Positions 20,410 through 33,935 of a stretch of 60,000 nt of DNA are shown in pieces (the first letter of the stretch is position 1; each line of letters opens with the position of its first letter). The stretch is from Symsagittifera roscoffensis. Lineage: Eukaryota > Xenacoelomorpha > Acoela > Convolutidae. The notes beneath the pieces were generated by a model. The model was given only the letters and a program-made list of their open reading frames with translations. It was not told where the DNA came from and ran no database searches. The position numbers were made by a program, and so were the translations under genes. The DNA lies in the NCBI RefSeq assembly GCF_963678635.1, contig NC_087062.1, positions 42,362,395 to 42,422,394 on the forward strand. The letters are read 5' to 3'.

Positions 20410-23400
20410 TTGGTGCTTCAGATCACCTAAAAAACTTATGTTAACTCCTTTTATATTAATTTTTTGATGTCGTCATCCGCAGACCAGATGACTGGGTCGC
20501 GCTATAACCTTTTCTATCAGGTCCACTTCAAACTGATCTTTTGAATGATCGAGTTAACGAACTTGTTGCCTATTAAAGTTTTTTGGCCGAACCAATTAAA
20601 ACTTTTTTGTATGCAGAATTATTGATCTCATGACTGTGTCCCGTCAACCCCAGTCCCTTTCAAGTGATCTTTTGTAAGATCAGGCATCGAACTTGTTATC
20701 GTTTGACGGCTTCCAGCCCAACCTAGAAAAACTAATTATAAGCATAACTACTGATCTCATTACGATTATAAGTAATGAATTGTGACCTCGTAACATCAAA
20801 TTAACATCAAAATACTTTTCAAGATATGAGGAGCCAGGAGTGAAAGCAAAGTTTCAATCCAAATCTGATAGATAGGGTGAATTTTCTCGAATGAACAAAA
20901 ACACGAGTTGAATTTAGGGAGCAATTAGGAGTTCCTAGGAGTGATCTCGCAGTCTGGAGATGACCCAATACAGCCATGAGATCACTACTTTAATATAAAA
21001 GTAGTGAGTATGAGCTTTTCACGTGGAAGGGATAGTTAAAACTATTGAACAGAAACACGAGTTAACTTTAATGTGCGAATAGGAGTTTTTAGGATTATCT
21101 CGTGGTGTGGGGATGACGAGACACAGCCATGAGATCACTAATTTTTCATAAAAGGATTGAGTATGAGTTTCTAGTGACACGGTGAGTTTTCTCTACTGGA
21201 ACGAAACACGAGTTAAGTTTGAGTAGGGAATAGGAGTTTTTAGGAGTGGTCTCGTGGTCTGGGGTGACTCGACCTAGCCACGAGATCACTAATTTAATTT
21301 ATACGGAGTGAATATAAGTTTATTAGGTCATAAGGTGAATTTTCTCTACGGGAACAAGCGTAATTCTACTGAACCAGTCACGTGATCCTTTATTCAGCAT
21401 GTAATTGAAACTTTGATTTTTTGAACTCAACAAAAAGTGTGATTTGTAATTTTTTCTACCGATCAGGATGCCATCTGTTTCATTGAAACAAAAAATGAGC
21501 GTACGTGGAGAAATCAACGAATAAGCACGTTAATTGCATTACGTAATGTGACCTCGTAGCATCAAAGTAACATTCAAAATATCATTTTTAGGATATGAGA
21601 AGCTAGGAGTGAAAGGAAAGGGTCAATGCATCTCCAGTAGATAGGGTTAAACTTCTGTACTGAACAAAAACACAGAGAGTTCAAGGAATAAGGATGTTAA
21701 TTGCATCACGAATTAAGTCCTCGTAACATCAAGTTATCATCAAAAAACCTTTCAGGATATGAAGATCTAGGAGTGAAAGCAACAGTTCAATCCATTTCCG
21801 ATGGATAGGTTGAATTTTATCTAATGAACAAAACCACGATATGAAATTAGGGACCGTATAGGAGTTCATAGGAGTAATCTCGTGGTCTGGGGTGGACAAG
21901 ACACAGCCTTGAGACCAATCATTCAGCATATAATTCAGTTTGCTTGGTCTCGCGGAGAGCCCTTAAACGGTAACAAAATCGTAGACTCGATCTTATGGAC
22001 AATCTTTTTGAAAGGTTCTGGGGATGACGAGGATATGAGCAGCTTGCCATGAATGGAAAGGGTAGAGTCATCTCCGGTAGATAGTGTGAAAATTTTCTTC
22101 TGAAAAAAAAAAACACAAACTAAGTTTCAGGAGCAAATAAGAGTTTTTAGGAGCGATACCGTGGTCTGGAGATGACACCCGACACAGCCATGACATCACT
22201 TATTTTTAATAAAAGGATTGAGTTTGAGTTTTTAGTGACAGGATGAATTCTCTCTACTGGACAGAAATACGAGTTAAGTTTGAGTAGCGAATAGGAGTTT
22301 TTAAGAATGATCTCGTGGTCTGGGGAGGACTCAAACCAGCCATGAGATCATCAATTTAATATGTAAGGAGGTAATATAAGTTTATTGGATCGTAGGGTGA
22401 AATTTCTCGACTCAACTAAGCGTAATTCTACTGAACCAGTAAAGAGATCCTTTATTCAGCTTGTAATTGAAATTATGAGATATATAACTCAACAAAAATG
22501 TAATTTGTAATTTTCTCTACCAACCAGGCTGCTTCAATGAAACAAAAATTGAGCGTACGTGGAGAAGTCAGCGAATCAGGACGTCAATTGCATCACGAAT
22601 TAACGACTCGTAAGATCAAGTTAACATCAAAATATCTTTCAGGATATTAGGATCTAGGAGTGAAAGCAACGGTTCAATCCATTTCCGATGGATAAGTTGA
22701 TTTTTATCTGATGAACAAAAACACGATTTGAATTTAGGGAGCGTATAGGAGTTCATAGGAATGATCTCGTGGTCTGGGGAGGACGAGACACAGCCATGAG
22801 ACCAATCATTCAGCATATAATTCAGTTTGCTTGGTCTCGCGGAGAGCCCTTAAACGGTAACAAAATCGTAGACTCGATCTTACGGACAATCTTTTTGAAA
22901 GGTTCTGGGGATGACGAGGATATGATCAGCTTGCCTTGATTGGAAAGGGTAGAGTCAACTTCGGTAGATAGTGTGAATTTTTTCTACTGAAAAAAAACAC
23001 AAACTAAGTTTGAGGAGCAAACAAGAGTTTTTAGGAGCAATACCGTGGTATGGGGGTGACGCTGTTTAGCCATGGGGTCACTAATTTGTTATTAAATGAG
23101 TGAATATGTGTTTTTTAAGCGATAGGTTGGAATTTATGTTTCGAACAAAAAATGAGTGAAATTTAAGGAGCAAATACGAATTTTGAGGGGGTGATCTCGT
23201 GCTCTGGGGATGACGGGACCCAGCCATGAGAATGAGATCACTAATTTAATAAAAAAGAACTAAATATGAGTTTTTTAAGTGATAGGGTGAAATTTTTCTA
23301 CTGATCAAAAATACGAGTTAGGTTTCGGGAGCGACTAGGAGTTATTAGGAGTGATCTCGTGGTCTGGGGATGAAGCGACCCAGTCATGAAAGCACTAATT

Positions 23401-24930
23401 TAAGGTAGAAAAGTCAACATGAGAATATTCATTCATAGGGTGAATTTTTGTTTTCCGAACAAAACGTTATTCTACCAAAGGCTTTCGGCCGAACCAACCA
23501 AACCTAATTATATGAAGAATTATTAATCTCATGGCTCGGTCGTGTCACACCCAAACCACGAGATCACTCCTAAAAACTCTTATTCGCCCCTTCAACTAAT
23601 CTTGTGCTTTTGTTCAGTTGAGAAAATTAACCCTATTCATTGGAGACTGATCAATCCTTTCCTTTAAACCCTAGCTCCTCATATCCTGAAAAGGTTATTT
23701 AGAGGTTAATTTTATGTTTTATTTGTTAATTTGAAGTTTCAATTCGTAATGGAAATTACGTCCTTTTTCGTTGATTTCTCCGCGTACGCTCAATTTTTGT
23801 TTCAATAATACAGACCGCATCCTGGTTGGTAGAGAAAATTACAAGTCACACTTTACAAGCCTCTAGATAAAATCACAAACTTGATTACATGCGGAATAAG
23901 GGATCTCATGGCTGGTTCGGTAGAATAACGTTTTGTTCAGAAAAAAAAAATCACCTTATGAGTTATTAAACTCATATTGACTCTTTTACCTTGAAATAGT
24001 GATCTCATGACCGGGTCGCGTCATCCCCCAGACCCTGAGATCACTACTAATAGCTCCTAGTTGCTCCCTAAACCTAATTCGTGTTTCCGTTCATAAGAGA
24101 AATTTCACCCTGTCACTAAAAATTCATACTCATTTTTTAATTAATAGTTAGTGATCTGATGGCTGTGTCGCGTCATCCACACACCACGAGATCTTTCCTA
24201 AAAACTCCTTATCGCAATTTTTTGGTTCAATGGATTAAACTCAGCCTATTACTTAAAAAACTCATGTTTGCTTCTTTTATAATAAATTAGTGATCCCATG
24301 GCTGTGTCTCGTCATCTCCAGACCACGAGATCACTCCTAGGAGCTCCTATTAACTCCCTAAATTCAACTCGTGTTTTTGTTCATTCGAGAAAATTCACCC
24401 TATCCATCAGATTTGGATTGAACCTTTGCCTTCACTCCTGGCTCTTCATATCTTGAAAGATAGTTTGATGTTAATTTGATGTTACGAGGACACAATTCTT
24501 AATGCAAAACATTATTTATAATCGTTATGAGATCAATAATTATGCTTATAATTAGTTTTGCTGGGTTGGGCTCGAAGCCTTCAAATGATAACAAGTTCGA
24601 TGACTCGATCTTACAAAAGATCATTTGAAAGGGACTGGGGTTGACGGGACACAGTCATGAGATCAATACGTGGAGAAGTCAACGAATCAGGACGATAATT
24701 GCATCACGAATTAAGTCCTCATAACATCAAGTTAACATCAAAATATCTTTCGGGATATGAGGATCTAGGAGTGAAAGCAACGGTTCAATCCATTTCCGAT
24801 GGATAAGTTGATTTTTATGTAATCACCAAAACCACGATTTGAATTTAGTGAGCGTATAAGAGTTCATAGGAGTGATCTCGTGGTCTGGGGAGGACAAGAC
24901 ACAGCCATGAGACCAATCATTCTGCTTATA
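20410..24930. repeat. 153-bp satellite array, second block
   Basis: Regular monomers are seen at core-box starts 20943, 21096 and 21248 (spacing 153 and 152 bp). Further plus boxes lie near 21871, 22155, 22309, 22762, 23037, 23192 and 23352. At about 23470-23526 the array switches to minus, with boxes near 23526, 24000, 24151 and 24292. Plus orientation resumes after about 24665. The 21.93-23.53 kb part repeats 16.65-18.25 kb with an offset of about 5.28 kb. Confidence 0.9.
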
Positions 24931-24989
24931 ATTCAGTTTGCTTGGTCTCGCGAAGAGCCTTTAAACGGTGAAATTGTAGACTCGATCTT

Positions 24990-27070
24990 ACGGACAATCT
25001 TTTTGAAAGGGTCTGGGGATGACGAGGATATGAGGAGCTTGCCATGAATGGAAAGGGTAGAGTCATCTCCGGTAGATAGTGTGAAATTTTTATTCTGAAA
25101 AAAAAAACACAAACTAAGTTTGAGGAGCATATAAGAGTTTTTAGGAGCAATACCGTGGTCTGGAAATGACCCGACACAGCCATGGCATCACTTACTTTTA
25201 ATAAAATGATTGAGTTTGAGTTTTTAGTGACAGGGTGAATTCTCTCTATTGGACAGAAACACAAGTTAAGTTTCAATAGCGAATAGGAGTTTTTAAGAGT
25301 GATTTTGTGGTCTAGGGAGGAATCGAACCAGCCATGAGATCATCAATTTTATATGTAAGGAGGTAATATAAGTTTATTGGGTCGTAGGGTGAAATTTCTC
25401 GACTCAACTAAGCGTAATTCTACTGAACTAGTAAAGAGATCCTTTATTCAGCATATAATTGAAATTGTGATATTTTGAACTCGACAAAAAGTGTAGTTTG
25501 TAATTTTTTCTACCAACCAGGCTGCCTCAATGAAACAAAAATTGAGCGTACGTGGAGAAGTAAGCGAATCAGGACGTCAATTACATCAATAATTAACGAC
25601 TCGTATCATCAAGTTAACATCAAAATATCTTTCAGGATATTAGGATCTAGGAGTGAAAGCAACGGTTCAATCCATTTCCGATGGATAAGTTGATTTTTAT
25701 CTGATAGAAAAAACCACGATTTGATTTTAGGGAGCGTATAGGAGTTCATAGGAGTGATCTCGTGGTCTGGGGAGGACGAGACACAGCCATGAGACCAATA
25801 ATTCTGCATATAATTCAGTTTGCTTGGTCTCACGGAGAGCCTTTAAACGGTAACAAAATCGTAGACTCGATCTTACGGACGATCTTTTTAAAAGGGTCTG
25901 GGGATGATGACGATATGAGGAGCTAGCGGTGAATGGAAAGGGTCGAGACACTCCGGTAGATAGTGTGAATTTGTTCTTCTGAAAAAAAAACAATCTAAGT
26001 TTGAGGAGCAAACAAGAGTTTTAAGGAGCGATACCGTGGTATGGGGGTGACGCTGTTCAGCCATGGGGTCACTAATTCATTATAAAATGAATGAATATAT
26101 GTTTTTAAGCGATAGGTTGAATTTTATGTTTCGAAACAAAATGAGTGAAATTTAAGGAGCAAATACGAATTTTGAGGGGTGATCTCGTGCTCTGGGGATG
26201 ACGGGACCCAGCCATGAGATTGAGATCACTAATTTAATATAAAAGAACTAAATATGAGTTTTTTAAGTAATAGGGTGAAATTTTTCTACTGATCAAAAAT
26301 ACGAGTTAGGTTTCGGGAGCGACTAGGAGTTATTAGGAGTGATCTTGTGGTCTGGGGATGAAGCGACCCAGTAATGAAAGCACTGATTTAAGGTAAAAAA
26401 GTCAACATGAGAATTTTCATTCATAGGGTGAATTTTTGTTTTCTGAACAAAACGTTATTCTACCAAAGGCTTTCGGCCGAACCAACCAAACATAATTTTA
26501 TGAGGAATTATTGATCTCATGGCTCGGTCTTGTCATCCCCACACCACGAGATCATTCCTAAAAACTCCTATTCGCACATTAAAGTTAAATGGTGTTTCTG
26601 TTCAATAGATTTAACTCTCCCTTTCACTTAAAAAACTCATACTTACTCCTTTTATATTAAATTTGTGATCTCATGGCTGTGTCGGGTCATCTTCAGATCA
26701 CGAGATTACTCCTAAAAACTCCTATTCGCTCCCTAAATTCAAATCATGTTTTTGTTCTTTAGAGGAAATTCACCCTGTCATTGAAAATTCATGCTCACTC
26801 CTTTTATTAAAACAAGTGATCTCATGGCTGTGTCGCGTCATCCTCACACCATGAGATCATTCCTAAAAACTCCTATTCGCACATTAAAGTTAATTGGCGT
26901 TTCTGTTCAGTAGATTTAACTCTCCCTTTCACTTAAAAAACTCATACTTACTCCTTTTATATTAAATTTGCAATCTTATGGCTGTGTCGGGTCATCTTCA
27001 GATCACGAGATTACTCCTAAGAACTCCTATTTGCTCCCTAAATTCAAATCGTGTTTTTGTTCTTTAGAGG
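24990..27070. repeat. 2.08-kb satellite block, copy 1 of a direct repeat
   Basis: This block matches 27970-30050 with a constant offset near 2980. It holds plus-oriented core boxes, then the switch junction at about 26455-26513, then minus boxes at 26513, 26667, 26818 and 26972 (spacing 154, 151, 154). Differences between the two copies are scattered single bases and small indels. Confidence 0.92.
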
Positions 27071-27969
27071 AAATTCACCATATCCATCAGATTTGAAGAT
27101 CTAGGAGTGAAAGCAACGGTCCAATCCATTTCCGATGGATAGGGAGCGTATAGGAGTTCATAAGAGTGATTTCGTGGTCTGGGGATGACGAGACACATCT
27201 ATGAATCCAATAATTCTGCATATAATTCAGTTTGCTTGGTCTCGCGGAGAGCCTTTAAACAGTAACAAAATCGTAGACTCGATCTTACGGACAATCGTTT
27301 TGAAAGGGTCTGGGGATGACGAGGATATGAGGAGCTTGCCATGAATGGAAAGGGTAGAGTCATCTCCGGTAGATAGTGTGAATTTTTTTCTTCTGAAAAA
27401 AAAAACACAAACTAAGTTTGAGGAGCAAATAAGAGTAATTAGGAGCGAAACCGTGGTCTGGAGATGACCCGACACAGCCATGATATCACTGACTTTTAAC
27501 AAAATGATTGAGTTTGAGTTTTCAGTGACAGGGCGAATTCTCTCTACTGGACAAAAACACGAGTGAAGTTTGAGTAGCGAATATGCGTTTTTAAGAGTGA
27601 TCTCGTGGTCTGGGGAGGACTCGAACCAGCCATGAGATCATCAATTTAATATATAAAAAGGGAACTTAAGTTTATTGGGTCATAGGGTGAAATTTCTTTA
27701 CTCAACTAAGCGTTAATCTACTGAACCAGTCAGGAGATTCTTTATTCAGCATGTAATTGAAATTTTGATTTTTTGAACTAAACAAAAAGTGTAATTTGTA
27801 ATTTTCTCCACCGACCATCTGTTTCATTGAAACAAAAAATGAGCGTACGTGGAGAAATCAACGAATAAGTAAGTTAATTGCATTACAAATTCTGACCTCG
27901 TACCATCAAATTAACATTCAAAATATCAATTTTAGGATATGAGAAGCTAGGGGTGAAAGGAAAGGGTCA
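27071..27969. repeat. satellite segment between the 2.08-kb direct repeats
   Basis: Plus-oriented satellite with core boxes near 27171, 27449 and 27599 and the long GAGCGTACGTGGAGAAATC module at about 27841. It is a truncated relative of the flanking blocks: the join at 27088-27100 goes directly from minus-oriented text to plus-oriented GATCTAGGAGTGAAAGC. Confidence 0.85.
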
Positions 27970-30050
27970 ATGCATCCCTTTTTGAAAGGGTCTGGGCATG
28001 ACGAGGATATGAGGAGCTTGCCATGAATGGAAAGGGTAGAGTCATCTCCGGTAGATAGTGTGAAATTTTTATTCTGAAAAAAAAAACACAAACTAAGTTT
28101 GAGGAGCATATAAGAGTTTTTAGGAGCAATACCGTGGTCTGGAAATGACCGGACGCAGCCATGGCATCACTTACTTTTAATAAAATGATTGAGTTTGAGT
28201 TTTTAGTGACAGGGTGAATTCTCTCTATTGGAACAGAAACACAAGTTAAATTTCAATAGCGAATAGGAGTTTTTAAGAGTGATCTCGTGGTCTAGGGAGG
28301 AATCGAACCAGCCATGAGATCATCAATTTAATATGTAAGGAGGTAATATAAGTTTATTGGGTCGTAGGGTGAAATTTCTTGACTCAACTAAGCGTAATTC
28401 TACTGAACTAGTAAAGAGATCCTTTATTCAGCATATAATTGAAATTGTGATATTTTGAACTCAACAAAAAGTGTAGTTTGTAATTTTTTCTACCGACCAG
28501 GCTGCCTCAATGAAACAAAAATTGAGCGTACGTGGAGAAGTAAGCGAATCAGGACGTCAATTACATCAATAATTAACGACTCGTAACATCAAGTTAACAT
28601 CAAAATATCTTTCAGGATATTAGGATCTAGGAGTGAAAGCAACGGTTCAATCTATTTCCGATGGATAAGTTGATTTTTATCTGATGGAAAAAACCACGAT
28701 TTGAATTTAGGGAGCGTATAGGAGTTCATAGGAGTGATCTCGTGGTCTGGGGAGGACGAGACACAGCCATGAGACCAATAATTCTGCATATAATTCAGTT
28801 TGCTTGGTCTCACGGAGAGCCTTTAAACGGTAACAAAATCGTAGACTCGATCTTACGGACGATCTTTTTAAAAGGGTCTGGGGATGATGACGATATGAGG
28901 AGCTAGCGGTGAATGGAAAGGGTCGAGACACTCCGGTAGATAGTGTGAATTTGTTCTTCTGAAAAAAAAAACAATCTAAGTTTGAGGAGCAAACAAGAGT
29001 TTTAAGGAGCGATACCGTGGTATGGGGGTGACGCTGTTCAGCCATGGGGTCACTAATTCATTATAAAATGAATGAATATATGTTTTTAAGCGATAGGTTG
29101 AATTTTATGTTTCGAAACAAAATGAGTGAAATTTAAGGAGCAAATACGAATTTTGAGGGGTGATCTCGTGCTCTGGGGATGACGGGACCCAGCCATGAGA
29201 TTGAGATCACTAATTTAATATAAAAGAACTAAATATGAGTTTTTTAAGTAATAGGGTGAAATTTTTCTACTGATCAAAAACACGAGTTAGGTTTCGGGAG
29301 CGACTAGGAGTTATTAGGAGTGATCTTGTGGTCTGGGGATGAAGCGACCCAGTCATGAAAGCACTGATTTAAGGTAAAAAAGTCAACATGAGAATTTTCA
29401 TTCATAGGGTGAATTTTTGTTTTCTGAACAAAACGTTATTCTACCAAAGGCTTTCGGCCGAACCAACCAAACATAATTATATGAGGAATTTTTGATCTCA
29501 TGGCTCGGTCTTGTCATCCCCACACCACGAGATCATTCCTAAAAACTTCTATTCGCACATTAAAGTTAAATGGTGTTTCTGTTCAATAGATTTAACTCTC
29601 CCTTTAACTTAAAGAACTCATACTTACTCCTTTTATATTAAATTTGTGATCTCATGGCTGTGTCGGGTCATCTTCAGATCACGAGATTACTCCTAAAAAC
29701 TCCTATTCGCTCCCTAAATTCAAATCATGTTTTTGTTCTTTAGAGGAAACTCACCCTGTCACTAAAAACTCATACTCACTCCTTTTATTAAAAAAAGTGA
29801 TCTCACGGCTGTGTCGCGTCATCCCCACACCATGAGATTATTCCTAAAAACTCCTGTTTGCACATTAAAGTTAAATGGTGTTTCTGTTCAAGAGATTTAA
29901 CTCTCCCTTTCACTTATAAAACTCATATTTTCTCGTTTTATATTAAATTTGTGATCTCATGGCTGTGTCGGGTCATCTTCAGATCACGAGATTACTCCTA
30001 AGAACTCATATTCGCTCCCTATATTCAAACCGTGTTTTTGTTCTTTAGAG
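27970..30050. repeat. 2.08-kb satellite block, copy 2 of the direct repeat
   Basis: Copy of 24990-27070. Minus-oriented boxes start at 29494, 29648, 29799 and 29953 (spacing 154, 151, 154), the same spacing as in copy 1. The orientation-switch junction with CTTTCGGCCGAACCAACC is at about 29440-29494. Confidence 0.92.
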
Positions 30051-30199
30051 GAAATTCACCCTGTCACTTAAAGCTCATACTCACTCCTTTTATTTAAAAA
30101 AAAGTGATCTAACGACTGGGTCGCGTCATCCCCCAGACCACGAGATCACTCCTAATAACTCCTAGTTGCTCCCGAAACCTAACTCGTATTTTTGTTTAG

Positions 30200-31655
30200 A
30201 AAAAAAATTTCACTCTATCACCTAAAAAACTTATATTAACTCCTTTTATATTAATTTTTTGATGTCGTCATCCGCAGACCAGATGACTGGGTCGCGCTTT
30301 AACCTTTTCTATCAGGTCCACTTCAAAGTGATCTTTTGAATGATCGAGTTAACGAACTTGTTGCCAATTAAAGTTTTTTGGCCGTACCAATTAAAACCTT
30401 TTTGATCCCATGACTGTCCCTTTCAAGTGATCTTTTGTAAGACAACCCCAGTCCCTTTCAAGTGATCTTTTGTAAGATCGAGTCATCGAACTTGTTATCA
30501 TCTGAAGGCTTCCAGCCCAACCCAGCAAAACTAATTATAAGCATAATTAATGATCTCATAACGATTATAAATAATGTTTTGCATTAAGAATTGTGACCTC
30601 GTAACATCAAATTAACATCAAACTATCTTTCAAGATATGAAGAGCCAGGAGTGAAGGCAAAGGATCAATCCAAATCTGATGAATAGGATGAATTTCCTCT
30701 AATGAACAAAAACTCGAGATGAATTTAGGGAGTTAATAGGAACTCCTAGGAGTGATCTCGTGGTATGGAGATGACGAGACACAGCCATGAGATCACTAAT
30801 TTAATAAAAAAGAAGCTAACATGAGTTTTTTAAGTAATAGGCTGAGTTTAATCCATTGAAGAGAAACACGATTTAAGTTTAAATTGCGATAAGGAGTTTT
30901 TAGGAATGATCTCGTGGTGTGTGGATGACGCGACACAGCCATGAGATCATTAACTTTTAATAGAAAAATGAGTATGAATTTTTAGTGACAGGGTGAATTT
31001 TCTCATCTGGACAGAAACACGAACTAGGTTTAGGGAGCAATTTGGAGTTCTTAGGAGTAATCTCGTGGTCTGGAGATGACCCAATATAGCCATGAGATCA
31101 CGACATTAAAATAAAAGGAGTGAGTATGAGTTTTTCACGTGGAAAGGAGAGTTAAATCTGTTGAAAAGAAACACGATTTAACTTAATGGTACGAGTAGGA
31201 GTTTTTATTTATCAAGTCATAGGGTGGATTTTTCCGAACAAAATGTTTTTCTACCGAACCAGCCATGAGATCCTTTATTCTGCATGTAATCAAGTTTGTG
31301 ATTTTTTCTCCTGACTTGTTAAGTATGACTAGTAATTTTTTCTACCGACCATGATGCGGTCTGTTTTTCTTAAACAAAAATTGAGCGTACGCGGAGCAAC
31401 CAACAAATAAGGAAGTAATTTGCATTACGAATTGAAACTTTAAATTAACCAATAAAATATCAAATTAACCTCTAAATAACCTTTTCAGGAAATGAGGAGC
31501 TAGGATTGAAAGGATAGGGTTGATCAGTCTCCAATGAATAGGGTTAATTTTCTCAACTGAACGAAAGCACAAGATAAGCTGAAGGGGCGAATAGGAGTTT
31601 TTAGGAAAGATCTCGTGGTCTGGGGTGACTCGATCTAGCCAGGAGATCACTAATT
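30200..31655 (+). repeat. left arm of a large inverted repeat
   Basis: This arm is the reverse complement of 32530-33935. Anchor pairs give near-constant coordinate sums: GAGTTAAC at 30346 with 33760, GTAACATCAAATTAAC at 30601 with 33508, a core box at 30753 with 33355, and GCGTACGC at 31385 with 32799. The last sum is about 76 larger, indicating an indel between them. The arm contains the 115-type segment, three 153-type monomers and the long module. Confidence 0.9.
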
Positions 31656-32529
31656 TAATATATAAGGGGTAAATATAATTTTATTAGGTCATAAGGTAAA
31701 CTTTCTCTACGGAAATAAGTATAATTCTACTGAACCAGTCAAGTGATCCTTTAGTCAGCATGTAATTGAACTTTTGATTTTTGAACTCAACAAAAAGTGT
31801 AATTTGTAATTTTCTCTACCGACCAGGCTGCCATCTGTTTCATTGAAACAAAAAATGAGCGTACGTGGAGAAATCAACGAATAAGTACGTTAATTGCACT
31901 ACAAATTGTGACCTCGTAACATCAAAGTAACATTCAAAATATCATTTTTAGGATATGAGAAGCTAGGAGTGAAAGGAAAGGTTCAATGCATCTCCAGTAG
32001 ATAGGGTTAAATTTCTGTACTGAACAAAAACACAGAGAGTTCAAGGAATAAGGAAGTTAATTGCATCATGAACTAAGTCCTCGTAACATCAAGTTATCAT
32101 CAAAAAATTTTTCAGGATATGAGGATCTAGGAGTGAAAGCAACGGTTCAATCCATTTCCGATGGTTAGGTTGAGTTTTATCCAATGAACAAAACCACGAT
32201 ATGAAATTACGGAGCGTATAGGAGTTCATGGGAGTAATCTCGTGGTTTGGGGAGGACGAGACCCAGCCATGAGATCACCAATTTCAGGCGAAAGGAGTAA
32301 ATATGAGTTTTATAAGTGATTGGGTGAAATTTTTCTTCTAATCAAAAACAGGAGTTAGGTTTAGGGAGCGACTAGGAGTTAGTAAGAGCGATCTCATTAA
32401 ATAACTAATGTAAGAAAAAAGAGTCAATATGAGTTTATTAAGTCATAGGGTTAATTTTTCTTTTCGGAACAAAACGTTATTCTACCAAAGACTTTCGGCC
32501 GAACCGACCAAACGTAATTATTTGAAGAA
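31656..32529. repeat. spacer of the large inverted repeat (satellite)
   Basis: Plus-oriented satellite with the GCCATCTGTTTCATTG module at about 31830 and a core box near 32236, ending in the conserved switch junction CTTTCGGCCGAACCGACC at about 32490. It separates the two arms by about 0.9 kb. Confidence 0.85.
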
Positions 32530-33935
32530 TTATTGATCTCATGGCTCGGTCTTGTCACCCCCAAACCACGAGATCACTCCTAAAAACTCTTATTCGCCCC
32601 TTCAACTTATCTTGTGCTTTTGTTCAGTTGAGAAAAGTAACCCTATTCATTGGAGACTGATCAATCCTTTCCTTTAAACCCTAGCTCCTCAAATCCTGAA
32701 AAGGTTATTTAGAGGTTAATTTGATGTTTTATTTGTTAATTTGAGGTTTCAATTCGTAATGCAAATACCGTCCTTATTCGTTGATTTCTCCGCGTACGCT
32801 CAATTTTTGTTTCAATAATACAGACCGCATCCTGGTTGGTAGAGAAAATTACAAGTCACACTTTGCAAGCCAGTAGATAAAATCACAAACTTGATTGCAT
32901 GCGGAATAAGGGATCTCATGGCTGGTTTGGTAGAATAACGTTTTGTTCAAAAAAAAATTCACCCAATGACTTAATAAACTCATATTGACTCGTTTACCTT
33001 GAATTAGTGATCTCATGACTGGGTCGCGTCATCCCCAAGACCACGATATCAATCCTAATAACTCCTAGTCGCTCCCTAAATCTTATTCGTGTTTCTGTCC
33101 AGTAGAGAAAACTCACCCTGTCACTAAAAATTCATACTCACTTTTTTATTAAAAGTTAGTGATCTCATAGCTGTGTCGCGTCATCCACACACCACGAGAT
33201 CATTCCTAAAAACTCCTTATTGCAATTTAAACTTAAATCGTAATTCTCTTCAATGGATTAAACTCAGCCTATTACTTAAAAAACTCATGTTAGCTTCTTT
33301 TATAATAAATTAGTGATCTCATGGCTGTGTCTCGTCATCTCCATACCACGAGATCACTCCTAGGATTTCCTATTAACTCCCTAAATTCATCTCGTGTTTT
33401 TGTACATTAGAGGAAATTCATCCTATCCATCAGATTTGGATTGAACCTTTGCTTTCACTCCTGGCTCTTCATATCTTGAAAGATACTTTGATGTTAATTT
33501 GATGTTACGAGGTCACAATTCTTAATGCAAATCATTACTTATAATCGTAATGAGATCAATAATTATGCTTATAAGTAGTTTTGCTGGGTTGAGCTGGAAG
33601 CCATCAAACGATAACAAGTTCGATGACTCGATCTTACAAAACATCATTTGAAAGGGACTGGGGTTGACGGGACACGGTCATGAGATCAAAAACTCTGCAT
33701 ACAAAAAAGTTTTAATTGGTTCGGCCAAAAAACCTTGATTGGCACCAAGTTCATTAACTCGATCAGTCAAAAGATCACTTTGAAGCGACCTGATAGAAAA
33801 AGTGACGGTGCAGCCCTGTCATGTGGTCTGGGGATGATTCGACCCAGTCATGAGATCAAAAAATTAATATGAAAGGAGTTAATATAAGCTTTTTAGGTGA
33901 CAAGGTGAAATTTTTCTTCTGTACAAAAATATTCC
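32530..33935 (-). repeat. right arm of the large inverted repeat
   Basis: This is the inverted counterpart of 30200-31655 and a direct relative of 23520-24680 (offset about 9.0 kb). The arms are diverged by scattered substitutions and an indel, so a folded transcript would be an imperfect long hairpin. Confidence 0.9.

Noticed and set aside
24926-25276. Family of minus-strand frames with an FFF/SLCFFF and HYLPEMTLPFPF text in many copies
   Set aside because: They recur because the satellite recurs; the same DNA yields different frames in different copies and stops are not avoided.
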